This document shows positions 43,970 through 53,075 of a stretch of 64,000 nt of DNA, one piece after another. The first letter of the stretch is position 1. Each line of letters begins with the position of its first letter. The position numbers and the translations under genes were made by a program. Source of the DNA: Pseudomonas sp. ICMP22404 (GTDB taxonomy: Bacteria; Pseudomonadota; Gammaproteobacteria; Pseudomonadales; Pseudomonadaceae); contig NZ_VCNG01000010.1 in the NCBI RefSeq assembly GCF_006227205.1, forward strand, positions 62,001-126,000, written 5' to 3'. The notes below the pieces were generated by a model that worked only from the letters and a program-made list of their open reading frames with translations, was not told where the DNA came from and searched no databases.

Positions 43970-45109
43970 GTGAGCGAATCTAAAATCCCCTTTAATCGCC
44001 CTTACATGACAGGAAAGGAACTTTATTATATCGCGGAAGCAAAGTTCCTCAACAAGCTCTCTGGCGATGGCCCTTTTACTCGACGTTGCCATCAGTGGCT
44101 GGAACATTACAGTTCCAGCAAAAAAGTGCTTTTAACGCACTCATGCACCGCAGCCTTGGAAATGTCAGCGCTGTTGCTGAATATCCAGCCTGGGGATGAA
44201 GTCATCATGCCGTCCTACACATTTGTATCCACCGCTAACGCGTTTGTGTTGCGCGGCGGGGTACCAGTGTTTGTGGATATCAGAGAAGACACTTTAAATT
44301 TGGACGAAAGGTTGATTGAAGCCGCGATTACACCTCGCACCAAGGCAATCGTTGCGGTTCACTACGCCGGAGTCGCGTGTGAAATGGACACGATAATGGA
44401 GATCGCCCGTCGGCATGGTCTTCACGTGGTCGAAGATGCCGCGCAGGGAGTCATGTCCTCATATAAGGGAAGGGCCCTAGGCAGTATCGGGGACTTAGGG
44501 GCATACAGCTTCCATGAAACCAAGAACGTGATTTCCGGTGAAGGAGGCGCGCTATTGGTTAATGATCCGTCCATGTCGTTACGCGCGGAGATCATCCGAG
44601 AGAAAGGTACGGACCGAAGTCGCTTTTTCAGGGGTGAGGTTGACAAGTACACCTGGCAAGAGGTTGGCTCCTCGTATCTACCAGGTGAGTTGACCGCTGC
44701 TTTTCTTTGGGCACAGTTGGAAGAAGCACAGTCGATTACACAAAACCGCCTGGATAGCTGGAACTACTATCACCAAGCACTCGAAGGACTCGAATCGTTA
44801 GGCGCGTTACGTCGCCCGATCATTCCGGCAAATTGCACGCACAATGCGCACATGTATTATGTTTTGCTTGCTCCCGGCATCGACCGTCAACGCACGATTG
44901 ATAAGCTTAAGCACGACAATATTTACTCGGTGTTCCACTACGTGCCGTTGCACTCCTCACCAGCAGGAGTTCGTTACGGACGCAGCCATGGCACGATGAC
45001 AAATACTGACAGCCTATCGGAACGCTTGATCCGCCTACCGCTGTGGATGGGGCTGACCAAGGAGCAGTTGACGGGCATCGTCGACTCACTAGAACACGCG
45101 GTTTCCTGA
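43970..45109 (+). CDS. dTDP-4-amino-4,6-dideoxygalactose transaminase (WecE-like)
   Basis: A 379-residue PLP aminotransferase of the DegT/DnrJ/EryC1/StrS family. It follows E. coli WecE/RffA through most of its length (SGDGPFTRRCHQWLE, PSYTFVSTANAFVLRG, VHYAGVACEMDTIM, REKGTDRSRFFRGEVDKYTW). PLP lysine is Lys185 in FHETKN and the ring-binding aspartate is Asp156. WecE makes dTDP-Fuc4N from dTDP-4-keto-6-deoxyglucose with glutamate. There is no WecD-type acetyltransferase beside it; the LpxD-like protein and carrier protein may acylate the amino group instead. GTG at 43,970 with GGGAG upstream gives the same N-terminus as WecE. Confidence 0.9.
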   Translation: MSESKIPFNRPYMTGKELYYIAEAKFLNKLSGDGPFTRRCHQWLEHYSSSKKVLLTHSCTAALEMSALLLNIQPGDEVIMPSYTFVSTANAFVLRGGVPVFVDIREDTLNLDERLIEAAITPRTKAIVAVHYAGVACEMDTIMEIARRHGLHVVEDAAQGVMSSYKGRALGSIGDLGAYSFHETKNVISGEGGALLVNDPSMSLRAEIIREKGTDRSRFFRGEVDKYTWQEVGSSYLPGELTAAFLWAQLEEAQSITQNRLDSWNYYHQALEGLESLGALRRPIIPANCTHNAHMYYVLLAPGIDRQRTIDKLKHDNIYSVFHYVPLHSSPAGVRYGRSHGTMTNTDSLSERLIRLPLWMGLTKEQLTGIVDSLEHAVS

Positions 45110-45114
45110 AGAGC

Positions 45115-45135
45115 GCCACGCGCCGTGTGGCTTTT
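45115..45135 (+). terminator. Weak terminator after the wecE-like gene
   Basis: The stem GCCAC / GTGGC is followed by TTTT, 5 bp after the stop codon. The remaining gap to 45,334 shows an 8-bp inverted repeat TGAGGTCA (45,173) / TGACCTCA (45,193) and no gene. Confidence 0.4.
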
Positions 45136-45334
45136 CTGCAATCGCAAAGGTACGAAGACAGAATAGATAGATTGAGGTCAGGAGAAACGCAATGACCTCA
45201 TCCTGTTGAACGCCGAGCCATCAGACTGGCCCTGGAAAGAAATGGGGAGTACAGCAGTCGAGGTCACAGCGTAGCTGTAAAAGTGGGGTTCATGGAGCGC
45301 TTACCAAGATCGCGCCTACGTTGGGCCGACATGC

Positions 45335-45365
45335 AAAAAAGCCGGTCGTCAAGACCGGCTTTTTT
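45335..45365. terminator. Bidirectional terminator at the comEA-like gene
   Basis: The 8-bp stem AGCCGGTC / GACCGGCT has A and T runs on both sides, 19 bp downstream of the comEA-like stop codon. Confidence 0.9.
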
Positions 45366-45383
45366 CGCTAGGGCAGTTGTATC

Positions 45384-45716
45384 TCAATTCACCTCCAGCT
45401 TATCGCGATTCCTGTCTACAATGGCCTTGCCAATTCCTTTAACCTCAAGCAACTCTTCTACCGATGAAAACGGTCCATTACTTTCGCGATAAGCAACAAT
45501 CGCGTCAGCCTTCGCCTTGCCAACCCCCGCAAGCTCTCGTTGCAGGGTCGCGGCGTCAGCACTGTTAAGATCGATTGTCCCGGGAACAGACGCTGCCGCT
45601 TGTGTGACTAGCGGTGACGACACAGCTTCCGGATTGGCGGCCGGTGCGGCGATAACAGCTATTGAAGCGCTGGTCAGAAGGGCAAAAACCAAGGAGGAGA
45701 AATAGCTTGTACGCAT
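45384..45716 (-). CDS. ComEA-like helix-hairpin-helix protein
   Basis: A 110-residue exported protein with a signal peptide (about 1-24), an Ala/Pro/Ser linker, and a ComEA domain (about 47-108: IDLNSADAATLQRELAGVGKAKADAIVAYRE and VKGIGKAIVDRN) with two helix-hairpin-helix motifs that bind DNA. It is expected in the periplasm as part of DNA uptake. Its place beside wbpM is the standard Pseudomonas order. Confidence 0.93.
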   Translation of the reverse strand: MRTSYFSSLVFALLTSASIAVIAAPAANPEAVSSPLVTQAAASVPGTIDLNSADAATLQRELAGVGKAKADAIVAYRESNGPFSSVEELLEVKGIGKAIVDRNRDKLEVN

Positions 45717-45829
45717 TAATGAAGCTCCATGACATCGTTAAGAAAGTAGCAGCTCTCCGAAGCTGCTTCCTAAACCTAGGCGAGAATGGGGCGCTGTCAA
45801 AAATACGTACGTTACAATCTGTGTAACAA

Positions 45830-47824
45830 TCAGGGTTCGACGCGGCGTTGTTGATAAATCCAGTCCACGATTTCACCCTCAGGAGCATAGCCACTGACTG
45901 TATCTCGCAAGAGTTGACGGACTCGAGCGTAATCGTATTGATCGATAGCCGTCAGCAATTCCTCCAGCTTTACCTTGAGCACATCCCATGAAAGGTAGTT
46001 TTCCGTGGCCCTCATGATCATTGGGTGTTGTGTCGCCTCGACGTTATCCCCAATCAACAACTCCTCATATAGCTTCTCACCTGGGCGAAGCCCTGTGAAC
46101 TGGATAGCGATATCTCCATGAGGATTTTTTTCAGATCGTACACTTAGCCCCGACAGATGAATCATCTTTTCCGCCAGTTCCACTATTTTTACCGGCTCGC
46201 CCATATCGAGAACAAAAACATCTCCTCCCTGCCCCATTGATCCGGCCTGGATGACAAGCTGAGAAGCCTCAGGAATCGTCATGAAATAGCGAGTGATTTT
46301 TGGGTGAGTGACCGTCAATGGGCCGCCAGATTTGATCTGCTTATGGAAAAGAGGAATAACCGAGCCGGACGACCCCAATACGTTGCCGAACCTGACCATA
46401 GTGAAGCGGGTTTTGTTGACTCTGGAGACACAAGTTCTATCGCCAAACAACACTGGCGCCTTTTCGCAACTAAGTGCTTGTAGAGTCAACTCGGCCAGCC
46501 GTTTGGTACTGCCCATTACATTCGTAGGGCGCACAGCCTTATCAGTGGATATCAGGACAAAATTTTCGACCCCTGCCTGCAACGCGGCTTGAGCCGTATA
46601 TAACGTTCCAATTACGTTATTCAACACCCCTTCCGCGATATTATGCTCGACCATAGGGACGTGTTTATAGGCGGCTGCGTGGTAAACCGTATTCACCTTC
46701 CACGTTTTCATCACATCCAGCAGCTTTTCCTGATTTCGCACAGATCCGAGGATAGGAAATAGGCGAACATTCAGCGACTCACGTTCGACACGCTGCTCTA
46801 ACTCCGAAAGAATACTGTAAAGATTAAATTCGCTATGCTCAAAAAGAATAAGCGTCTTCGGATTCAATAGTAATATCTGCCGGCATAGTTCGGAACCGAT
46901 TGAGCCACCGGCACCAGTAACTAATACCGACTGATCTGTGATGCAGCGCTGCAATAAACTCCTTAACGCCGGCACCGCATCTCGGCCCAGCAGGTCTGCT
47001 ATATCAACTTCCTGAATATCATCAACTTTAACACGACCGCTGGCGAGGTTCATGAAGCCAGGAACACTACGGACATGAAGGGGAAACCCTTCCAAAAAAC
47101 CAAGTATCTCCCGCCGACGCCCCCGTGTGGCGGAGGGTATCGCGAGCAATATTTCTTGCGCGCCTGTCTCTTCAATCATCTGTTCTATGTGTTTGGGCTT
47201 GTAAACTTGCAGTCCAGAAATAACTCGATCAGCAATACTGCTGTCATCATCAATGAACGCGACAGGACGCATGACACGCCCCATTCGTAATGCTGCAACT
47301 AACTGATTTCCTGCAGCTCCCGCACCGAAGATTGCAACTCTTGGCAGTCCGTCATCCCGGTTAGCGAACGGCACATGTTGCGCGGCGGCGAACCAATCCC
47401 CCAGAAAATATTGACGCATGGCCAGCCGCAATCCGCCAATCATTATTAAACTCAGCCACCAATAATTAAAAATTATGGACCGCGGCACGATATTCTGATG
47501 ATTGCTATACCAATATAGGACCAAGCCCAGAACCAATGATGAAAGGGTCACGGCTTTAATAATGGCGACAAGCGCGTCATTACCAAAATAGCGCATTACC
47601 GCACGATACATACCAAAGCGTATAAACAGAGGGATGGCAACTACCGGAGCGCTCAGAAACAACCAAGTATGAGCGACAAGCGGATTGACCATATCATCAA
47701 GGCCAAGGCGAACCAAAAAGGAAAGCCACAATGCGACCCATACCAGAACGACGTCAGTGGACACTTGAATAAGCCGTTTATGACGACGTGGCAGGCCCAG
47801 CAAAAATGTGCGTAACTTATCCAT
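45830..47824 (-). CDS. wbpM: UDP-N-acetylglucosamine 4,6-dehydratase WbpM (PglF-type)
   Basis: A 664-residue membrane-anchored nucleotide-sugar dehydratase. Four N-terminal helices (about 18-135) are followed by a first Rossmann domain (VAIFGAGAAGNQLVAA) and the catalytic SDR domain (VLVTGAGGSIGSELCRQ). The active site has the Met-for-Tyr form (VMGSTKR) characteristic of WbpM/PglF. It turns UDP-GlcNAc into UDP-2-acetamido-2,6-dideoxy-4-keto-glucose, the precursor of QuiNAc and bacillosamine-type sugars. The start at 47,824 (MDKLRTFLLGLPRRHKR) matches P. aeruginosa WbpM in length. The 279-bp gap to the next gene is empty. Confidence 0.95.
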   Translation of the reverse strand: MDKLRTFLLGLPRRHKRLIQVSTDVVLVWVALWLSFLVRLGLDDMVNPLVAHTWLFLSAPVVAIPLFIRFGMYRAVMRYFGNDALVAIIKAVTLSSLVLGLVLYWYSNHQNIVPRSIIFNYWWLSLIMIGGLRLAMRQYFLGDWFAAAQHVPFANRDDGLPRVAIFGAGAAGNQLVAALRMGRVMRPVAFIDDDSSIADRVISGLQVYKPKHIEQMIEETGAQEILLAIPSATRGRRREILGFLEGFPLHVRSVPGFMNLASGRVKVDDIQEVDIADLLGRDAVPALRSLLQRCITDQSVLVTGAGGSIGSELCRQILLLNPKTLILFEHSEFNLYSILSELEQRVERESLNVRLFPILGSVRNQEKLLDVMKTWKVNTVYHAAAYKHVPMVEHNIAEGVLNNVIGTLYTAQAALQAGVENFVLISTDKAVRPTNVMGSTKRLAELTLQALSCEKAPVLFGDRTCVSRVNKTRFTMVRFGNVLGSSGSVIPLFHKQIKSGGPLTVTHPKITRYFMTIPEASQLVIQAGSMGQGGDVFVLDMGEPVKIVELAEKMIHLSGLSVRSEKNPHGDIAIQFTGLRPGEKLYEELLIGDNVEATQHPMIMRATENYLSWDVLKVKLEELLTAIDQYDYARVRQLLRDTVSGYAPEGEIVDWIYQQRRVEP

Positions 47825-48103
47825 AAACCTGTCGAACACCTCGAAAACGCCCCTATTGATTATCTGTCACGAGCATACTTTTCCTAGCGTACCCGTCACG
47901 CCATGAATCCTGATTAGCACAGTAAAACGAAAATACAACACGCTTCGTAAACTCTGCGCCAGTCAATGTATTTACTCACCATCGATAATGAATGATCCGA
48001 TGGGACAGATCCCATCTCAGCAACCTCGGCAAATCGCCAGCATCTCGAACCAGTAGGCCTCCGAGGCAAATACGGCGATTCAGATCAAGCTTCGGCTGGA
48101 TCC

Positions 48104-49282
48104 TCAGCACTTACAAGCTTGTTGCAGCACTATCCGCATCACTTCGCATGTTTTTTGGATCTCCATATCAGTAAGCGTTGGATGCACCAGGAACATCAGG
48201 CTAGTCTCGCCCAGTTCCTTGGCCACAGGCAGCCGTACCTCAGGCCGCCACCCCGTGTCGTCAAAAGCTTTCTCTAGATAGACCTCAGAGCAAGAGCCTG
48301 AAAAGCATGGCACGCCCAGAGCATTGATTTCGGCAATGATACGGTCACGATTCCAATCGGACTTCAACTGCTGCGGCTCTACAAAGACATAGCATTTATA
48401 AGCAGCATGGACATGATCCTCAGGAACAGCGGGCACCCGTAAACCTTTCAACTCCCGGGCATGCGACCAGATACGCTCAGCATTACGGATCCGGCTGTCG
48501 TGCCATTTCTGCATGCGACGAAGCTGTATCCGCCCCACGACGGCCTGCAATTCCAGCATACGCCAATTCGTACCAAAGCTTTCATGCAACCAGCGGAATC
48601 CTGGTTGATGCTCACGTTCGTAGATCGCATTCCAACTCTTGCCATGGTCCTTGTATGACCACATTTTCAACCAAAGGTCTCGATCATTCGTCGTGACCAT
48701 CCCACCTTCACCGCCGGTGGTCATGATCTTGTCCTGGCAGAATGACCAAGCTCCTATATGACCAATGGAACCAACAGCCCGCCCCTTATACCTAGCACCG
48801 TGTGCTTGAGCGCAGTCTTCGATTACCTTGAGATCATGAAGGGAGGCGAGTTCCATGATCGGATCCATATCACAAGGCCACCCAGCAAGATGAACACAGA
48901 TTATTCCCCGGGTCCGAGGCGTCAACACCGACTGGATAGTCTCTGCCGTTATGTTCTGGGTATCCCGATCCACCTCGGCGAAAATGGGAACAGCCCCGGC
49001 ATTGACGATGCTGGAAACTGAAGCAAGAAAGGTTCGAGGGGTGACGATGACCTCGTCTCCAGGGCCAATATCAAGAGCCTTCAAAGCGAGATCAAGCGCA
49101 ACGGTGCCGTTCGTCAGGGCGACAGCGTGCGCTGTGCCAGTCCATGCGGCGAACTCCTTCTCAAACTCGCGACACTCTTGTCCGGTCCAGTAGTTGACCT
49201 TATTGGACAAAACTACGTCACGAACGGCATTGGCCTCTTCCTCTGTGAACGAAGGCCAAGGAGAAAATGGAGTATTCAACAC
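48104..49282 (-). CDS. DegT-family sugar aminotransferase (PglE-like)
   Basis: A 392-residue PLP aminotransferase. Lys185 (SFCQDKIMTTGGEGG) binds PLP, with Asp156 in VIEDCAQAHGA. In this cluster it should aminate the 4-keto sugar made by WbpM, giving the UDP-4-amino sugar that the PglD-like enzyme acetylates. It is unlike the WecE-type enzyme at 43,970 at its N-terminus. The start is a GTG with AGG about 8 bases upstream. The C-terminus is cysteine-rich (QQACKC). Confidence 0.87.
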   Translation of the reverse strand: MLNTPFSPWPSFTEEEANAVRDVVLSNKVNYWTGQECREFEKEFAAWTGTAHAVALTNGTVALDLALKALDIGPGDEVIVTPRTFLASVSSIVNAGAVPIFAEVDRDTQNITAETIQSVLTPRTRGIICVHLAGWPCDMDPIMELASLHDLKVIEDCAQAHGARYKGRAVGSIGHIGAWSFCQDKIMTTGGEGGMVTTNDRDLWLKMWSYKDHGKSWNAIYEREHQPGFRWLHESFGTNWRMLELQAVVGRIQLRRMQKWHDSRIRNAERIWSHARELKGLRVPAVPEDHVHAAYKCYVFVEPQQLKSDWNRDRIIAEINALGVPCFSGSCSEVYLEKAFDDTGWRPEVRLPVAKELGETSLMFLVHPTLTDMEIQKTCEVMRIVLQQACKC

Positions 49283-49365
49283 GTTTTTTACCTGTCATCC
49301 AGAATTAATAAAGAATCGTCGAAAACTCAAACGGCCAGTCCGTTTTGCGGATTCATTGGTAAAGC

Positions 49366-49992
49366 TCAGGGGCTGACAATCTCACGAGCGGGTGTCCCTA
49401 CCACTGTCATGTTATCAGATATATCGCACACCACCGTGGAGCCTGCTCCCACCGTTACGTTAACGCCGATGCTGAGCACCTGCCTGACACTCGCTCCGAT
49501 ACCAATCCAGCTTCCATCACCGACGCTTACGGCCCCCGCCAGTCGAGCGCCTGGACTGACATGCACACATAAACCAAGAACGCAGTCGTGATCGACACTA
49601 CAGCCGGTGTTCAAGATCGCTCCTCCACCAACAGAGGCGTAGGCATTGACTACCGCAGATGCGAATACGACGCTTCCAGGACCGATGTTAGCGTATCGGC
49701 TTACAGTGGACGAAGGATGCACCAGTACTGGCAGTCTCGCACCAGAAGCTTTTAGTTCGTCAATTTTATTCCGCCGAATACGGTTGTTGCCAATAGCCAC
49801 CAGTACACCGTCGAACTCCTCCACGCGAGCAACTAGATCTTCGGTGTTACCAACTACCGGCCATACCCCGATGGAACTGACGCTTGGCCACGCATCGTCA
49901 AAGAACTCGATAGCTTGCCATCCGCAGCACTCTGCAGTGTCGGCGACAACCTTCCCATGGCCACTCGCCCCAAGAATCGCCAACCTCTTCAT
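49366..49992 (-). CDS. Sugar N- or O-acetyltransferase (PglD/NeuD family)
   Basis: A 208-residue protein with a Rossmann-like N-terminus (LAILGASGHGKVVADTAE) that binds the UDP sugar and a C-terminal left-handed beta helix (about 95-200) with the catalytic His in GCSVDHDCVLG. PglD acetylates UDP-4-amino-bacillosamine with acetyl-CoA. The position between aminotransferase and phosphoglycosyltransferase repeats the Campylobacter pgl order. It overlaps the upstream gene by 4 bp (ATGA). Confidence 0.9.
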   Translation of the reverse strand: MKRLAILGASGHGKVVADTAECCGWQAIEFFDDAWPSVSSIGVWPVVGNTEDLVARVEEFDGVLVAIGNNRIRRNKIDELKASGARLPVLVHPSSTVSRYANIGPGSVVFASAVVNAYASVGGGAILNTGCSVDHDCVLGLCVHVSPGARLAGAVSVGDGSWIGIGASVRQVLSIGVNVTVGAGSTVVCDISDNMTVVGTPAREIVSP

Positions 49993-50585
49993 TTCTTCGA
50001 ACCCGTGAACCTAGGCATTGTAACTTCGCCCTCAGCACTGATTCCGTCGCGGATCAATACCTTCTTTACCGTGAGGAAGATGATTTTAAGATCAAGCCAC
50101 AATGACTGATTTTCTACATACCAAACATCAAGCTGAAATTTTTCGTCCCAAGACAACGCATTTCGACCGTTTATTTGAGCCCAACCGGTCACGCCTGGAC
50201 GTACATCGTGCCTACGGACTTGCATCTCATCGTACAGAGGCAGATATTCCATCAGCAGCGGACGTGGCCCAACCAGGCTCATATCTCCCTTGATCACGTT
50301 CCAGAGCTCAGGCAACTCATCCAGACTACTCGACCGAAGAAATCTGCCAAAGTCTGTCATACGTTCAGAATCAGGTAGCGGGTGACCTTTGGCATCCATG
50401 GCATCTCGCATAGTACGAAATTTCACCATCTCAAAAGGTATACCTCCGAGACCGGGCCTCACTTGACGAAATAGAATCGGTGATCCTAATCGCTTGTGAA
50501 TCAAGTACGCGATGATCGCTATCACGGGAGACAAGACAATCAATCCGGCCAGGGAGGCCACAATATCGAAGACACGTTTTAACAT
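49989..50585 (-). CDS. Phosphoglycosyltransferase initiating O-unit synthesis (PglC-like)
   Basis: A 198-residue monotopic enzyme with one re-entrant helix (about 7-30, VASLAGLIVLSPVIAIIAYLI), KFRTM, and the catalytic DE dyad in SLDELPELWNVIKGDMSLVGPRPLL. It transfers phospho-sugar from the UDP sugar to undecaprenyl phosphate, starting O-unit assembly. The short form without extra N-terminal helices matches PglC, which prefers UDP-di-N-acetylbacillosamine. Confidence 0.92.
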   Translation of the reverse strand: MLKRVFDIVASLAGLIVLSPVIAIIAYLIHKRLGSPILFRQVRPGLGGIPFEMVKFRTMRDAMDAKGHPLPDSERMTDFGRFLRSSSLDELPELWNVIKGDMSLVGPRPLLMEYLPLYDEMQVRRHDVRPGVTGWAQINGRNALSWDEKFQLDVWYVENQSLWLDLKIIFLTVKKVLIRDGISAEGEVTMPRFTGSKK

Positions 50586-50621
50586 CGGAGCTCCACGGAA
50601 AAACAGCTTACTATTCAGATT

Positions 50622-51842
50622 CTATTTCGATAATCGCCTGAAGTGTGCCGCAAAACGCTCAACACCTACCTGCAAGGACAGCTCCTTACGATAAAACGCC
50701 TGTCCATTTTCAGCCATCAGAGCACGCCCCTCCTCGGAAACTTCCATCAACGCAATGATAGCCTCAGCAAGCGCCCGGGGATTGTCTGACTCACTGACAA
50801 CACCACAACCAGCATCGCGTATGAGGTCAGCCGCATCACCTTCCACAGCCATCAATATTGGCTTCCCAGCCGCCATATATGCCTGGGTTTTGGAAGGAAT
50901 GGTGATCCTGAACAACGGATCTTTCTTCAAATGCACAAGCAATGCATCAGCGCCGGCTAAATAAGCACCCACTTCAGACATAGGAACGGCTGGCAGAAAA
51001 AAAATATCCTGCAGCTTTTGCCTTTCGACAAGTGCCTCCAACCTTGAGGCCTCTACTCCGCCACCGAGAAAAATGAACGCCACTTGTTTGTTATTTTTTC
51101 GCAGTAACTGAGCAGCTTCAATAACTGTATCCAGCGACTGTGCCTTGCCCATATTTCCAGCAAATAATATTCGAAATTTTGTGGTCTCTGGAAATTGATC
51201 AGGAAGGCTTACCGAACTAGAACTAACCAAGTCCTCTGCACACCAGTTGTATATCACATCGACTTTTTGCTTAGGCACCCCCCGCTCAATTAGCAAGCGT
51301 TTGAACCCTGGCGACAACACCACGATCTGATCCACATGTCGATAAACCCAATTGCACACACTTGAGACAACTTTCAAGAGCTTTTCGCTGGAAAACATCC
51401 CCGTAGCTTTGAGCGTGTCTGGCCACATATCCTGAATGTCGTAAACCACCGGTACTCGCCGAAAAAAACGAATGAACGCCGCTGCAATTCCGACCGTCAG
51501 CGGAGGATGGTAAGCGTAAATGACATCAGGCTTCTTTGCGCGAAGAAGACCATATAACAGGGCGCTGGCTGCAAAACTAACATAGTTTAGCACCCGCCCA
51601 ATACCGCTCTGCCCGTGGCTAGGATAGAGCGGCACACGCGTTATATGGATACCGTCAACAACCTCTCGTTGAAGCGCTTTAATTTTATAGCCAGGATACA
51701 ACTTCCCGCCTGGATAATTGGGAAACCCCGTAACGACTTCAACTTCAAAGCCCTGCGCAACCAACTCACGAGCAAAAACCAGTCCTTTGAAAGTCGGCTC
51801 AGGATCAAACCACTGCGTGAGCAGTAACACACGAATAGCCAT
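50622..51842 (-). CDS. GT4 glycosyltransferase (WbuB-like, FucNAc transferase)
   Basis: A 406-residue GT-B enzyme with an N-terminal acceptor domain (LTQWFDPEPTFKGLVFARELVAQG and NYPGGK) and a C-terminal GT4 domain (FAGNMGKAQSLDTVIEAA, and the sugar-binding segment ITIPSKTQAYMAAGKPIL). WbuB transfers FucNAc in E. coli O26 and related clusters. Here it lies next to the UDP-L-FucNAc genes, so that substrate is likely. It starts 5 bp after the WbjD stop. Confidence 0.88.
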   Translation of the reverse strand: MAIRVLLLTQWFDPEPTFKGLVFARELVAQGFEVEVVTGFPNYPGGKLYPGYKIKALQREVVDGIHITRVPLYPSHGQSGIGRVLNYVSFAASALLYGLLRAKKPDVIYAYHPPLTVGIAAAFIRFFRRVPVVYDIQDMWPDTLKATGMFSSEKLLKVVSSVCNWVYRHVDQIVVLSPGFKRLLIERGVPKQKVDVIYNWCAEDLVSSSSVSLPDQFPETTKFRILFAGNMGKAQSLDTVIEAAQLLRKNNKQVAFIFLGGGVEASRLEALVERQKLQDIFFLPAVPMSEVGAYLAGADALLVHLKKDPLFRITIPSKTQAYMAAGKPILMAVEGDAADLIRDAGCGVVSESDNPRALAEAIIALMEVSEEGRALMAENGQAFYRKELSLQVGVERFAAHFRRLSK

Positions 51843-51847
51843 GCGTA

Positions 51848-52978
51848 TTAATACCTTCTCCAGACGGTCCGCATAACATAGTCGCGATAGCTATGTATGA
51901 TACGTACTACTTTCTCTGCTACATTTGGCATACTGTAGTCTGAAACAAGCCGCATGCCGCGCTCCGCACCGTGACTTTGTTCTTCCAGTACGTATAAGCC
52001 CTGCATCACACGCTCGATTTCCAGGCCTACCATCATTACAGCAGCTTCCTCCATCCCCTCAGGACGCTCATGCGCCTCCCGAATATTCAACGCCGGGAAG
52101 TTAAGAATAGAGGACTCTTCGTTGATGGTGCCACTATCGGACAGAACCGCCTTGGACTCCAACTGTAACTTGTTATAATCCTTGAAACCGAGTGGCTTGA
52201 GTAGCTGGACATTTGAATGAAACTTTACGCCGAGTTCATCAACTCGTTTTTTTGTACGCGGATGCGTGGAGACGATAACCGGATATCCATAATGCTCAGC
52301 AACGCCATTAAGAGTTTCGACCAGCTTGCCAAAATTTTTATCCGAATCAATATTTTCCTCGCGATGTGCGCTGACTACGAAAAACTTGCCCTTTTCCAAG
52401 CCAAGGCGAGAAAGAACATCTGACTCTTCAATACCCTCACGATAATAATTTAACACCTCAAACATAGGACTACCGGTTTTTATAACCATATCAGGCGAGA
52501 GCCCCTCCCGAAGGAGATAATCACGTGCAATCGTACTGTAAGTCAGATTAATATCGGCAGTATGGTCGACAATTCGACGATTGATTTCTTCAGGTACACG
52601 CATGTCAAAGCAACGATTACCGGCCTCCATATGAAATGTCGGAATTTTCCGTCGCTTTGCCGGAATCACGGCCATACAACTATTTGTATCCCCCAGTACC
52701 AACAGAGCTTCAGGCAACACCTCAGACAGAAGTCGGTCGACACCAATGATCACATTACCTATTGTTTCGGCCCCGCTTGCACCCGCAGCGTTCAAAAAGT
52801 GATCAGGCTTTCGGATACCTAGATCCTGGAAAAAAATCTCGTTCAATTCGTAATCATAATTTTGCCCAGTGTGAACAAGAATATGATCACAATACTGATC
52901 CAAGGCAGCCATCACACGCGACAAACGAATGATCTCTGGACGGGTCCCTACGACAGTTACAACCTTTAATTTTTTCAT
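51848..52978 (-). CDS. wbjD: UDP-N-acetyl-L-fucosamine synthesis 2-epimerase WbjD
   Basis: A 376-residue UDP-HexNAc 2-epimerase (WecB fold). The N-terminus KLKVVTVVGTRPEIIRLSRV and the blocks HTGQNYDYELNE, HMEAGNRCFD, VSAHREEN and LSDSGTINEESS match WbjD/FnlC. It converts UDP-PneNAc (2-acetamido-2,6-dideoxy-L-talose) to UDP-L-FucNAc, the last step. The ATG at 52,978 gives the same length as the P. aeruginosa enzyme; a GTG 4 codons upstream is less likely. Confidence 0.93.
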   Translation of the reverse strand: MKKLKVVTVVGTRPEIIRLSRVMAALDQYCDHILVHTGQNYDYELNEIFFQDLGIRKPDHFLNAAGASGAETIGNVIIGVDRLLSEVLPEALLVLGDTNSCMAVIPAKRRKIPTFHMEAGNRCFDMRVPEEINRRIVDHTADINLTYSTIARDYLLREGLSPDMVIKTGSPMFEVLNYYREGIEESDVLSRLGLEKGKFFVVSAHREENIDSDKNFGKLVETLNGVAEHYGYPVIVSTHPRTKKRVDELGVKFHSNVQLLKPLGFKDYNKLQLESKAVLSDSGTINEESSILNFPALNIREAHERPEGMEEAAVMMVGLEIERVMQGLYVLEEQSHGAERGMRLVSDYSMPNVAEKVVRIIHSYRDYVMRTVWRRY

Positions 52979-53075
52979 TTCAGAAACCACACTGAATAAT
53001 AATTAAACAACCATGAATCCATCGAGACCACAATAAATCAACGAATCCAAGCTGAAACTCTTATAATTAAAAGCC

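Noticed and set aside
43970..49282. The two DegT aminotransferases as a duplicated gene
   Set aside because: They share the fold and PLP positions but differ in N-terminal sequence and neighbours; one follows WecE, the other fits the bacillosamine pathway.
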